DNA of 64,000 bases from CAVRUD01 sp963724285 (GTDB taxonomy: Bacteria; Chloroflexota; Chloroflexia; Thermomicrobiales; UBA6265), in NCBI GenBank assembly GCA_963724285.1, contig CAVRUD010000035.1, positions 1-64,000 on the forward strand. Direction: 5' to 3'. A program made the translations under genes and the position numbers. Positions 38,102 through 46,800 of this stretch are shown here, piece after piece; within the stretch, counting starts at the first letter, position 1; each line of letters starts with the position of its first letter. The notes below the pieces were generated by a model that ran no database searches, was not told the DNA's origin, and saw only the letters and a list, made by a program, of their open reading frames with translations.

Positions 38102-38320
38102 ATGCTTCCCTACACCGCGTATGACATTATTCGCACGGTGAACCATGAGGTCGATCTCAACCGCAAGCCCGTTCGGGGGTTCAACCACACCGTTGGCGAC
38201 GAGATCCCGTCCGGCTCCGACCGGCCCGGCGGCGGTGGCCGCGGCCTCTTCGCCTCCGCCCTGGCGCTCCTCGGCCGTCGCACTCGGCCCAACCAGGCTG
38301 CTCCCCAGCCACTGGGCTAG
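38102..38320 (+). CDS. Small hypothetical protein with duplicated leader (72 aa)
   Basis: ATG 38102 follows AGGAG. The sequence begins MLPYTAYDIIRTVNHEVDLN and ends with a basic Gly-rich tail (GGGGRGLFASALALLGRRTR). It shares the leader, but little protein similarity, with the 37714 gene. A strong terminator follows at 38448, so the two small genes may be separate transcripts or one operon. Confidence 0.6.
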   Translation: MLPYTAYDIIRTVNHEVDLNRKPVRGFNHTVGDEIPSGSDRPGGGGRGLFASALALLGRRTRPNQAAPQPLG

Positions 38321-38447
38321 GCAGCCCAAGCGGCCGCGCTGGCGCCAGCCGCTACTGGCCACGATGGCCAACCGGGCCAGCCCGGCCGAGGGAGCGAAAC
38401 CCCATGGCCACACCCTCCCAACGCGCCACCCCGGCGCCCTGTCCATG

Positions 38448-38482
38448 ACCCCCGTTCCCGCCCAGGGAACGGGGGTTTTTGG
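38448..38482 (+). terminator. Strong Rho-independent terminator
   Basis: ACCCCCGTTCCC (38448-38459) and GGGAACGGGGGT (38465-38476) form a perfect 12-bp stem with a 5-base loop, followed directly by TTTTT. It ends the small-gene transcript. Confidence 0.9.
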
Positions 38483-38879
38483 GGTCAGCGGGCCAGATTC
38501 CTCCTACCCCGCGTTCGTGGCACACACTCTGCGTAATGAGCTGTACCGGTCACGTCCAGCCAACGTGGCCGGGAAGTTCCCTCCGAGTCCGCTCCTGTCT
38601 TGCGGGCCAGCCACGGCCCAACGAGCGGGCGCGGACGCCGGGACCGGTCACCTGGCCGATCCCGGCGTCCGTGTGTTCCCCCGGCGTGACCGTCCGGGAT
38701 TTGGTAGAAGTAGCCCGATCGGACTACGGTGGCACGTTTGTTGCTGTCCGATATTTCGTCCTGCCCAGGGGTGGATGGGCCCTGGGCGCGGACTTTTGCT
38801 ATGGCCTGCCGCTCACCGGCCACGTAGCTCGGTGAAACACAGGCCAACACTCGTTATGGCGCCACAAGGGGGGAACCAT
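38483..38879 (+). other. Leader region of the excisionase-like gene
   Basis: No supported gene. A 12-bp stem (CGGACGCCGGGA at 38632-38643 with 38660-38671) lies midway and could be a regulatory structure. The promoter of the 38880 gene is expected here. Confidence 0.4.
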
Positions 38880-39098
38880 ATGGTCGCCACACCGAACGAC
38901 ATGAGCCGGGGCAACCAGCTCATCGGCTTGTCCGAAGTCTCCAGGATGCTCGGCGTCAACCGGGCCACCGTCGCCAACTGGCTGCGCCAGGGACGTATCC
39001 CTGCCTTCCAGTACGGTGAGCGCGGCATCTACCGCCTCCGCCGCGAAGATGTTCTCTCCTTCATCGAGCGCAGTCGCCTGCCCCAGTCCAACGACTAG
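38880..39098 (+). CDS. Excisionase-family helix-turn-helix DNA-binding protein
   Basis: The protein has 72 residues. The HTH_17 pattern is complete: LIGLSEVSRMLGVNRATVAN, WLRQGRIPAFQYGERGIYRL and RREDVLSFIERSR. Such MerR-fold proteins act as recombination directionality factors or small transcription regulators. No integrase lies nearby, so a regulator is more likely. GGGGGG lies upstream of ATG 38880. A perfect terminator follows. Confidence 0.85.
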   Translation: MVATPNDMSRGNQLIGLSEVSRMLGVNRATVANWLRQGRIPAFQYGERGIYRLRREDVLSFIERSRLPQSND

Positions 39099-39180
39099 GG
39101 GCGAGCCGCGCGCTCCCCGGATTCCGATCCGGACGGTTCGCTCGCCTGCTGGCTGGCTGGCACGCGGATCGTAGGGATCA

Positions 39181-39233
39181 GGACTCACCCCCGGCGGCGG
39201 ATCGTGTCCGCCGCCGGGGGTGAGTCCGTTTTT
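39181..39233 (+). terminator. Perfect 21-bp Rho-independent terminator
   Basis: GGACTCACCCCCGGCGGCGG plus A (39181-39201) pairs exactly with 39207-39227 around TCGTG, followed by GTTTTT. It separates the HTH gene from the channel gene. Confidence 0.9.
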
Positions 39234-39292
39234 CGCCGTCTCCCTGTGCTATCGTCCCGCCAGCACCCGCCTCCGTCCGCTCGCCATCCGGA

Positions 39293-40369
39293 ATGCCGCG
39301 CTCCGTGCTCAGACCCCCGTCTCCAGCCGATAACCTGCCGCATCTGGGGCCCTTGCGGCTGCCGGAAGGCTCCGTCGTCTCCTCCCTCCTGCGCCGCATC
39401 GGCCTGGCGATCGGGCTCATCCTCGCCGTTACCGTCGTCATGTGGTTCGATCGCGATGGGTTGCGCGACAACTCCCACCCCGAACGCGCCATCCGCCTGA
39501 TCGACGTCTTCTATTTCACCGTCGTCTCCCTCACCACCGTCGGCTACGGCGACATCATCCCGGTCTCCGGTGGCGGCCGCCTCATCAACGCCATCCTCCT
39601 CACCCCAATCCGGATCTTCCTCTGGGCCCTCTTCCTCGGCACCGCCTACGAAGTCACCGTGCTCCGCCTTCGCTTTCAAGGAGAACGCCGCTTGCGCGAC
39701 CTGCAAGAACGCCTCCAGAACCACGTCATCGTCTGCGGCTACGGCGTCAAAGGCCGCGCCATCGTCGCCGAGCTCATCGCCCACGGCCACCAGGAGGAGG
39801 ACATCGTCGCCATCGACATGGACGAGGGCAACGTCGCCGCCGCCGCCAAACGCGGCCTGGTCGCCCTGCGCGGCGACGCGTCCGCCGAGGCCATGCTCCG
39901 TACCGCCGCCATCGAAAAAGCCGCCCACGTCCTCGTCGCCCCGCACCGGGACGACATCTGCGTCCTTATCTGCCTCACCGTCCGCTCCCTCGCGCCCAAG
40001 GTCGAGCTGGTTGCCGCCGCCCGGGAGGAGGAGAACATCAAGCTCCTCTACGGCGCCGGGGCCGACCTGGTCGTCGCCCCCTCCGTCTCCGGTGGCCGCC
40101 TGATGGCCGCCGCCGTCCGCCAGGAGGCCGTCCCCCTCTTCATGGAGGACATGCTCTCCTTCGGCGGCAGCCTCAGCATGGCCGAGCACGTCGTCACCCC
40201 GGAGGAGGCCGGCCTGTTTCCGCACGCTGTGCCGGCCCTCTCCGGGTGCCTGATCGTCGGGGTCGCCCGCGGCCGCCAACGCTTCCCCTTCAACCGCTGC
40301 GCCGACCTGCAACTCCAGGTCGGCGACATCATCGTCTACATCAGCGGCGGCAAGACCAGCGGGGGCTGA
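39293..40369 (+). CDS. Potassium channel with RCK (TrkA-N/TrkA-C) domain
   Basis: The protein has 358 residues. A first helix (LLRRIGLAIGLILAVTVVMW), pore helix and selectivity filter TVGYGD (in FTVVSLTTVGYGDIIPVSGG) and a second helix (FLWALFLGTAYEVTVLRLRF) form a 2-TM K+ channel. The RCK domain starts VIVCGYGVKGRAIVAELIAH (GxGxxG nucleotide site), with DIVAIDMDEGNVAAAAKRGL and GDASAEAMLRTAAIEKAAHV. A TrkA-C domain ends the protein. It is probably ligand- or voltage-gated at the inner face of the membrane. Start ATG 39293 may be a little upstream of the true one. The frame is intact. Confidence 0.92.
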   Translation: MPRSVLRPPSPADNLPHLGPLRLPEGSVVSSLLRRIGLAIGLILAVTVVMWFDRDGLRDNSHPERAIRLIDVFYFTVVSLTTVGYGDIIPVSGGGRLINAILLTPIRIFLWALFLGTAYEVTVLRLRFQGERRLRDLQERLQNHVIVCGYGVKGRAIVAELIAHGHQEEDIVAIDMDEGNVAAAAKRGLVALRGDASAEAMLRTAAIEKAAHVLVAPHRDDICVLICLTVRSLAPKVELVAAAREEENIKLLYGAGADLVVAPSVSGGRLMAAAVRQEAVPLFMEDMLSFGGSLSMAEHVVTPEEAGLFPHAVPALSGCLIVGVARGRQRFPFNRCADLQLQVGDIIVYISGGKTSGG

Positions 40370-40374
40370 CGTGC

Positions 40375-40512
40375 ACCGGCCCTCACCCCCCAACCCCCTC
40401 TCCCAAGGTTGGGAGAGGGGGCTTTCGGCGCCGTCTCCGGAGGGGAACCGCGGGTCCCCCCGATCCCCTCTCCCAGTATTGGGAGTGAGGGTGGCGCGAA
40501 GCGCCGGGGGTG
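40375..40512. repeat. Cluster of CTCCCAA..TTGGGAG hairpins
   Basis: Palindromes CTCTCCCAAGGTTGGGAGAG and CTCCCAGTATTGGGAG lie between two copies of the CCTCACCCC/GGGGTGAGGG end sequence. This is the same family as 15935-16077, and acts as a likely terminator after the channel gene. Confidence 0.55.
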
Positions 40513-40947
40513 AGGGCCGTCACCGGGGAGATAGCGCCGGATATCTTTTGCGGACAATAGCGCCGAAATCTCCGAGAATCGTACGCCCTAGACCCCGATA
40601 AAATATGAGAAATCGGCTACCAATCGCCAATTAACCATGGTAGGATCATGGGACAAATGCGGATCGTTTTAGCGAAGCGTGCTGTTCGCCAAGCTCTCGT
40701 GCTGACCCGCACCGCGCCGCAGGGCACTCCCTTGGCCGAGAGCGGGTTGCGTCGCGTGGCGGCGCGGAATACGAGCCGAGGCGAACGGTAACCCCGACTC
40801 ACCTTATCGCACCTCAGTACTCGGTGCCTGGTGCGGGGAACGCTGGGACATCACACGGGGCGCGGGGCCGTGTGGATCGTTGGCCGGCTCAGTGATGAAC
40901 CGGCCGGCAGGCAAACCGGCCACTGGGGACTGGGAGGAGTGTGCGTC
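40513..40947 (+). other. Upstream region of the PKD/Ig-repeat gene
   Basis: No supported gene. It is relatively AT-rich around 40590-40680 (AAAATATGAGAAAT and AATTAACCATGG), which is a likely promoter zone. A partial inverted repeat ACCGGCCGGCAGGCAAACCGG lies at about 40899. Confidence 0.4.
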
Positions 40948-43900
40948 GTGAATACGAATGCCTTGGGCTTGAAACATCGGCTCGCCAAATGGTGCTGCGC
41001 GGTCTTCGCAGCCCTGATGGTGCTGGGCCTCATTGCGGGGAATCCGCTCCTGGTCCAGCCCGTCGCTGCCGCGCCGACGGTCAGTGCCGCCAACACCCAG
41101 CTCGGTTGGGAGGCCACCTCTCCGCAAGGGGCATCGGTTACCCTCGACGGCACCGCCACCTCCGACGATGCCACCCAGTTCCAATGGTGGATCGCCTGCA
41201 CCACCACGCCGCCCTGCGCAAGCGGCACGCTCCTGGGCACCACCGAGGTCCTGCAGGTCACGCTGCCTATTGGACTCAGCCCAATCACCCTCTGGGCCGC
41301 CGGCCCCGACAACCAGTGGGCGCAGGCTCCGCTCATCACCGTCGTCGTCAATGCCACGCCGCCGGTCGCCAACGCCGGTCCCGATAACTCGTACGCCGCG
41401 ACCAGTCCCCAGGGTGCCAGCGTCGCCCTCAACGGCTCCGGCTCCATCGGCGCCGCTTCCTACTCCTGGTCGGCCAACGGCGTCGAGATCGCCACCGGTG
41501 CGACCCCGACCGTCACCCTCCCGATCGCCACCACCAAGGTCACCCTGACCGTCGCCAGCGTCGCCGGCCTCTTCGCCACCGACGACGTCAACATCACCGT
41601 CGCCCCCTCCCTGCCCGATTCCGACGCGGGCGACGACCAGACCGTCGCCTCCCCGAACGGCAACCCCGTCGCCGTCACCCTCGACGGTAGCGGATCGGTC
41701 AATGCCGCCTCCTACACCTGGGATCTCCCCGGCGCCCTGCCGAACGCCACCGGCGTCTCCCCCACCGTCAACCTCCCGGTCGGCAACCACACCATCACCC
41801 TGACCGTCACTAGCGTCAGCGGCAACACCGACTCCGACACCGTCGGGGTCAACGTCACCGGCCCGCCGCCGCCGCTCAACGCCGACGCCGGCCCGGACCG
41901 CACCGCCTACATGACCAACGGCACCACCGCCACCGTTCCCATGGACGGCACCAACTCCACCGGCGCCGTCTCCTACTCCTGGCAGGTGGTCGGCTCCGTT
42001 GCTCCCGTCTTCACCGGGGCAACCCCGACGTTCCTCCTGACCCAGGGCGTCCACACCATCCGCCTGACCATCACCGGCATCGACGGCGCCACCGACACCG
42101 ACGATGCCGTCATTACCGTCCTGCCGGAGCCGCCGCTCTCCGCCGATGCCGGCCCGGACCAGACCGTCGTCGCCACAAACGGCACCAACGCCCAGGTCCA
42201 GCTCGACGGCTCCGGCTCCAACGGCGCCGTCTCCTACGCGTGGAACCTGCCCGGCGCCCTCCCGGACGCCACCGGCCAGAAGCCGCTCGTCACCCTCCCG
42301 ATCGGCTCCTTCAGCATCACCCTGACGACCACCAGCGCCAGCGGCGCGACCAGGATCGACACGGTCTCCATCACCGTCCAGAAGCCGCTGCCCAGCTCCT
42401 CTGTCAGCGCCAGCCAGGGACCGGTCGGTACCGTCCTCAACTACTCGTTCATCGGCTTCCCGTCCAACACCCAGGTCAACATCTTCTTCGTCGGCGGTGG
42501 GGCTTCGATCCAGGCCACCCAGATCAACTCCAACGCCTCCGGCGTCGGCAGCGGCTCCCTCGTGGTGCCCACCATGGTCGGCGGCGCCAAGGAGGTCCGG
42601 TTCGTCGTTGCCGGCAGCATCGTCTCCCTCAGCGGTTTCACGATCACGCCGAGGTTCCGGCTCACCCCGGCCACCGTCGAGCGCGGCGGCGCCGTCACCA
42701 TGAGCGTCACCGGCTTCCGGGCCAACGAGCCCATCCGGATCCGCTGGCGGATCGACGGCATCTTCCAACAGGTCGGCTCCGGCTCCACCAACGCCAGCGG
42801 TACCGCCTCCGGCGTGATCCCCGTTCCGGCCGGGGCGAACCTCGGCGTCAACACGGTCCGGGTCGACGGCACGGTCAGCTCCGCCCAGACCAGCGGCATT
42901 TCGGTCGTCGCCCCGGCGAAACCCGCCGCGACCATCTCCCCCGACCGCGGCATCGTCAACACCGAGGTCGCCTACTCCGTCGTCAACTTCCCGCCCCTGG
43001 CGACGGTCAACATCGCCCTCCACAAGCCCGCCGGCGGCTCGGTCGTCCTGGGCAGCGTCGCTACCAACTCCAGCGGCGCCGGCAGCGGCAGCTTCGTCGT
43101 CCCGGCCACCCCCGGCGGCGCCGGCCAGACCATCCGCTTCTCCAGCGGCACCGCTGTCGCCGAGGCCTCGTTCGAGGTCGTGCCGCGGATCAGGGTCTCG
43201 CCCGGCAACGCCGGCGGCCAGACCGGGGTCTCCCTGCGCGGGTTCGGCAAAGGCGAGGTCGTCAACATCCGCTGGCTCGTCGGCGGCACCTACCGGACGG
43301 TCGGCACCGCCACGATGTCCAACACCGGCAGCGCCAACCTCAACGTCCCCATCCCGTCCAACGCCGCCATCGGCAACAACTCCGTTCGGGCCGAAGGCCA
43401 GACGTTTAGCGCCCAGACGAATGCCGCCGCGGTCTCCCCGGGCATCCCGCCGGCACCGGAACCGCAGGTCTCGGTGAGCCCGAACCGGGCCATCGTCGGC
43501 ACCACCATCTCCTACTCCATCGAGAACTACCCGGCTTCGTCCACGGTCGATATCACCTTCCGGAAGCTCGCCGGCACCCCGCTGCCCCTGGGCAGTGTCC
43601 AGACCAACGCCAACGGCGCGGCGTCCGGCACCTTCGTCCTTCCGGCCACCCCGGGCGGCGCCGGCCAGGCGGTCCGGTTCACCTCCGGCCTCGTCATCGA
43701 CGAGGCCACCTTCGAGGTCGCCCCCCGGATCCTGGTCTCCGCCGGAACGGCCGGCCAGCCCACCGGCGTCTCTCTGCGCGGGTTCGGTAAGGGCGAGGTC
43801 GTCCAGATCCGCTGGCTCGTCGGCGGCACCTACCGGACCGTCGGCACCGCGACGATGTCCAATTCCGGCAGCGCCAACCTCAACGTCCCCATCCCGGCCG

Positions 43901-44562
43901 ACGCCGCCCCCGGCAACAACTCGGTCCGCGGCGATGGCCCCCTGTTCCGGGCACAAACCAACTTCGCCTCCGTTACCGCTGCCCCGCCCGCCGATGAGGC
44001 CAAGGCCAGCGTCAGTCCAAATCGGGCGATCGTCGGCACCGTGATCTCCTACAGCATCGAGAACCACCCGGCCACGACGACCGTCCGCGTGGCCCTTCAA
44101 AGGCCATCCGGCATACCGCTCCCGCTCGGCAGCGTCCAGACCGACGCCGATGGCGCGGCATCCGGCACATTCGTTCTCCCGGCCACCCCGGGCGGGTCCG
44201 GCCAGGAGATCATGTTTATCCCCGAACGCGGCACGGGCGTGCCGCCCGGCGGCATCGGCGTGGTCGGCGTCGACTTCGAGGTCGTCCCGCGCATCCTCGC
44301 CGGGGGCGGCCAGGCCGGCGGCACGTCCAGCATCTCCCTGCGCGGCTTCGCCGCCGGCGAACAGGTCGCGATCCGCTGGCGGGTCGGCGACACCTGGGTG
44401 CCGGTGGGTAGCGCCACGATGTCGAGCACCGGCAGCGCCAACTTCACCGTGACCATCCCGGCGAACGCCGCCGCGGGCAATAACTCGGTCCGTGCCGATG
44501 GCCCCCAGTTCGCCGCCCAGACCGATTTCGCCGTCGTCTCGGCTCCCGTCGCGCCGGAGTAG
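40948..44562 (+). CDS. Giant secreted protein with PKD-like and Ig-like repeats (1204 aa)
   Basis: GTG 40948 follows GGAGGAG. A signal peptide (LAKWCCAVFAALMVLGLIAG) ends near VAAAPTVSA. Residues about 45-490 hold five PKD-like repeats (ADAGPDQTVVATNG..VQLDGSGSNGAVSYAWNL..TLTTTSASG). Residues about 500-1200 hold four pairs of Ig-like repeats: a first type SVSPNRAIVGTTISYSIENY with FVLPATPGGAGQ, and a second type VSLRGFGKGEVVxIRWLVGG with NLNVPIPADAAxGNNSVRGD. The paired repeats are the same modules found in the 44977 and 53305 proteins. It is likely an extracellular adhesin or surface fibre. The frame is intact over 3.6 kb. Confidence 0.85.
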   Translation: MNTNALGLKHRLAKWCCAVFAALMVLGLIAGNPLLVQPVAAAPTVSAANTQLGWEATSPQGASVTLDGTATSDDATQFQWWIACTTTPPCASGTLLGTTEVLQVTLPIGLSPITLWAAGPDNQWAQAPLITVVVNATPPVANAGPDNSYAATSPQGASVALNGSGSIGAASYSWSANGVEIATGATPTVTLPIATTKVTLTVASVAGLFATDDVNITVAPSLPDSDAGDDQTVASPNGNPVAVTLDGSGSVNAASYTWDLPGALPNATGVSPTVNLPVGNHTITLTVTSVSGNTDSDTVGVNVTGPPPPLNADAGPDRTAYMTNGTTATVPMDGTNSTGAVSYSWQVVGSVAPVFTGATPTFLLTQGVHTIRLTITGIDGATDTDDAVITVLPEPPLSADAGPDQTVVATNGTNAQVQLDGSGSNGAVSYAWNLPGALPDATGQKPLVTLPIGSFSITLTTTSASGATRIDTVSITVQKPLPSSSVSASQGPVGTVLNYSFIGFPSNTQVNIFFVGGGASIQATQINSNASGVGSGSLVVPTMVGGAKEVRFVVAGSIVSLSGFTITPRFRLTPATVERGGAVTMSVTGFRANEPIRIRWRIDGIFQQVGSGSTNASGTASGVIPVPAGANLGVNTVRVDGTVSSAQTSGISVVAPAKPAATISPDRGIVNTEVAYSVVNFPPLATVNIALHKPAGGSVVLGSVATNSSGAGSGSFVVPATPGGAGQTIRFSSGTAVAEASFEVVPRIRVSPGNAGGQTGVSLRGFGKGEVVNIRWLVGGTYRTVGTATMSNTGSANLNVPIPSNAAIGNNSVRAEGQTFSAQTNAAAVSPGIPPAPEPQVSVSPNRAIVGTTISYSIENYPASSTVDITFRKLAGTPLPLGSVQTNANGAASGTFVLPATPGGAGQAVRFTSGLVIDEATFEVAPRILVSAGTAGQPTGVSLRGFGKGEVVQIRWLVGGTYRTVGTATMSNSGSANLNVPIPADAAPGNNSVRGDGPLFRAQTNFASVTAAPPADEAKASVSPNRAIVGTVISYSIENHPATTTVRVALQRPSGIPLPLGSVQTDADGAASGTFVLPATPGGSGQEIMFIPERGTGVPPGGIGVVGVDFEVVPRILAGGGQAGGTSSISLRGFAAGEQVAIRWRVGDTWVPVGSATMSSTGSANFTVTIPANAAAGNNSVRADGPQFAAQTDFAVVSAPVAPE

Positions 44563-44644
44563 CCCGGAGGGCTGGTTCGTGCCCGACGACGCGATCCCGC
44601 GATGCAACGACGACTCGCAGGTACCGAGCGTGTGGGCTGGTTCC

Positions 44645-44976
44645 GCCCTGGTACAGGGATACTGGGTCGAATGTCGTCCCCACTAATGGTCCGCGCCGGG
44701 AAGCCGGGAGGCCGGCATTGGCTGGTACGGCTGGGACTGCGGATAGAGCGCCGTGCGGGATCCGTGACGCCCTGGTCCCTGCCGCCCGGGGCTCACGGCC
44801 AATCTTTATGTCGAGCGCTCTTGCGGCGACGGCGGCCAAGGTGTTCGGTGAGCGCATGAGATCACGGTTCAGCCGCGCCGCGAGCGTTGTGACTCGGGTG
44901 CCGGCGGTCGATACGTGTTCCGGGCGGAGGCTGCCGCTCGGGGCGACCGGAGAACTGGATAGGGAGGGGTAAGCAC
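44645..44976 (+). promoter_or_regulatory. Shared leader of the Cys/Thr/Ig paralogs, copy 1
   Basis: The segment contains CTGGTACAGG, GGGTCGAATGTCGTCCCCAC, GGTACGGCTGGGA and GGATAGGGAGGGG, in the same order as 53090-53304 upstream of the paralog. The conservation extends well beyond a ribosome site and suggests shared promoter or mRNA-leader control. Confidence 0.55.
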
Positions 44977-46614
44977 TTGGACGGACGCGAATTCGACAAC
45001 TGGGCGCGTAAACTCGCGCGCCTCCGCTCCCGCCGAGATGTCCTCAAGGGCCTCGGCGCTACGGCCCTCGGCGGCGCCCTCGCTGGCCGCGTCGCCGCTC
45101 CCGGCCGCACGCTCGCCCAGGCCGGGCCATCCCCGTTCTGCGACGGCGCGGCCGCCGACACCGCCTGCGGTACCGGCTGTCAGTGCGCGGACTATGTGGG
45201 CGGCGGCGGCGCCTGCTACCAAACCGCGGATTGGTGCGGTAACCCCGGCGGGTGCAACAGCGACGCGGACTGCCCGTCCCTCTTTATCTGCGCCACCAAC
45301 GACGCCAGTCTCGATTGCGCCCCGACCGGGTTCGCCGGCATCTGCGTGTTGCCGTGCTTCGTCCCGGCAACCACGACGACCACCACGACGGTGGCACCTA
45401 CCACGACCACGACGGCCGCGCCGACCACCACGACCGCGGCGCCGACGACCACCACCGCGCCGACGACGACCACGGCGGCGCCTACCACTACGGCAGCGCC
45501 GACGACCACCACCACCACCACGCCCGGGCCGACGACCACGACCACGACCACCGCGCCGCCACCGGGCGTCACCGTGGACCCGGTCCGTGGCACGGTCGGG
45601 TCGACCTTCAACATCACGGTTGTCGGCTTCCCGGCCAACACCCAGGCCACAATCTCCTTCGTCCCGGCGAGCGGCCCTGCGGCCAACCTCGGCACCGTCC
45701 AGACCAACGCCACCGGCGGCGCCACCGCCACCCGCACCGTCCCGGCCGTCCCCGGCGGCGAGGGCGAAATCCGGGTCGTGGCCGGCAGCGTGACCCATAC
45801 CGCCGACTTCGAGGTCGCCCCGCGCGTCCGGGTGACACCCGCGACGGTCGCGCGGGGCCAGTCGGTTGCCGCCTCGGTCACCGGCTTCGGTCCGGCCGAG
45901 TCCGTCCTCATCCGCTGGCGCGTCGGCACCTCCTACGTCCAGGTCGGTACCCTGACCACCGATGCCACCGGCGGCGGCACGGTCAACGTGACGGTGCCGG
46001 GGAACGCCGCCCTCGGGGCCAACACCGTCCGCGCCGACGGGACAGAGTTTGCGGCCCAGACCAACGCCGTCACCGTCGCGGTCCCGCCGCCGCCGGCCGT
46101 GACCCTGTCGCCGCAGCGCGGGACGGTCAACAGCACCGTCGATTACACCGTCGCCAACTTCCCGGCCAGCTCCACGGTGGCCATCACCTGGCGGCGCACC
46201 AGCGGCAGCATCATCGATATCGACACGGTCCAGACCGACGCCACCGGCGCGGCGGCGGGATCCTTCCCGGTTCCGGCCACCCCGGGCGGCCCGGGCCAGG
46301 TCGTCACCTTCACCGCTGGGTCGGTGTCGGCGCAGTCCCAATTCGAGGTCGCGCCGCGGATCAAGGTCGCCACCGGCGCGGTCGGCGACATGGTCGATGT
46401 CTCCCTGCGCGGCTTTGGCCGCCAGGAGTCGGTCCGCATCCGCTGGCTGATCAACGGCTCCTGGGTCCAGGTCGATCAGGTCACGACCAGCAACACCGGC
46501 AGCGCCAACGAGCCCGTCACCATCCCGACCGGGGCGGTGGTCGGGGCCAACTCGGTCCGCGGCGACGGCCCGGCCTTCCGCGCCCAGACCAACGCCGCCA
46601 TGGTGGTCGCCTAA
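44977..46614 (+). CDS. Exported Cys-rich / Thr-linker / Ig-repeat protein (545 aa)
   Basis: TTG 44977 follows GGGAGGGG. The N-terminus DGREFDNWARKLARLRSRRD, then VLKGLGATALGGALAGRVAA, is an RR-type export signal. A Cys-rich domain follows (CDGAAADTACGTGCQCADYV, CYQTADWCGNPGGCNSDADC). A linker of about 60 residues is almost all Thr, Pro and Ala. Two pairs of Ig-like repeats (VTVDPVRGTVGSTFNITVVG; SVAASVTGFGPAESVLIRWR; VTLSPQRGTVNSTVDYTVAN; VDVSLRGFGRQESVRIRWLI) end the protein. It is a close paralog of the 53305 protein. The Thr/Pro linker is a plausible O-glycosylation target for the neighbouring glycosyltransferases. The frame is intact. Confidence 0.85.
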   Translation: MDGREFDNWARKLARLRSRRDVLKGLGATALGGALAGRVAAPGRTLAQAGPSPFCDGAAADTACGTGCQCADYVGGGGACYQTADWCGNPGGCNSDADCPSLFICATNDASLDCAPTGFAGICVLPCFVPATTTTTTTVAPTTTTTAAPTTTTAAPTTTTAPTTTTAAPTTTAAPTTTTTTTPGPTTTTTTTAPPPGVTVDPVRGTVGSTFNITVVGFPANTQATISFVPASGPAANLGTVQTNATGGATATRTVPAVPGGEGEIRVVAGSVTHTADFEVAPRVRVTPATVARGQSVAASVTGFGPAESVLIRWRVGTSYVQVGTLTTDATGGGTVNVTVPGNAALGANTVRADGTEFAAQTNAVTVAVPPPPAVTLSPQRGTVNSTVDYTVANFPASSTVAITWRRTSGSIIDIDTVQTDATGAAAGSFPVPATPGGPGQVVTFTAGSVSAQSQFEVAPRIKVATGAVGDMVDVSLRGFGRQESVRIRWLINGSWVQVDQVTTSNTGSANEPVTIPTGAVVGANSVRGDGPAFRAQTNAAMVVA

Positions 46615-46676
46615 CCGTCCCACCTTGACGCCTGGAGCGGTTCGCCGTTCGCGATCGCGTCAATCGTTCCTCACAT

Positions 46677-46710
46677 GCGCCGGCGTCAGCACTGGTGCTG
46701 ACGCCGGCGC
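46677..46710 (+). terminator. Perfect 16-bp hairpin with 2-base loop
   Basis: GCGCCGGCGTCAGCAC (46677-46692) is followed by TG and its exact complement (46695-46710). It lies 63 bases after the stop at 46614. There is no U-tract. Confidence 0.6.
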
Positions 46711-46800
46711 AGTGCATAGCGCGAACTCGTTGATTCCTTTCTCGATGCTGGTGCATGATTTACTGGTCCCAGAAGATATGTCTGTGGAGAAGGGGCCACC

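Noticed and set aside
38880..39098. Prophage or integrative element marked by an excisionase
   Set aside because: No integrase, attachment site or phage gene was seen nearby; single HTH_17 proteins are common regulators.
40804..44607. A 1267-codon ORF on the minus strand
   Set aside because: It is the antisense shadow of the PKD/Ig-repeat gene; high GC at third positions keeps the opposite frame open, and the sequence is Gly/Asp/Arg low complexity without domains.
45370..45560. CRISPR-like short tandem repeats (also 53730-53960)
   Set aside because: They are Thr codons (ACC/ACG) in protein linkers with no constant repeat-spacer length.
44869..46623. A 584-codon minus-strand ORF
   Set aside because: It is antisense to the 44977 gene and shows only Gly/Asp/Arg bias.
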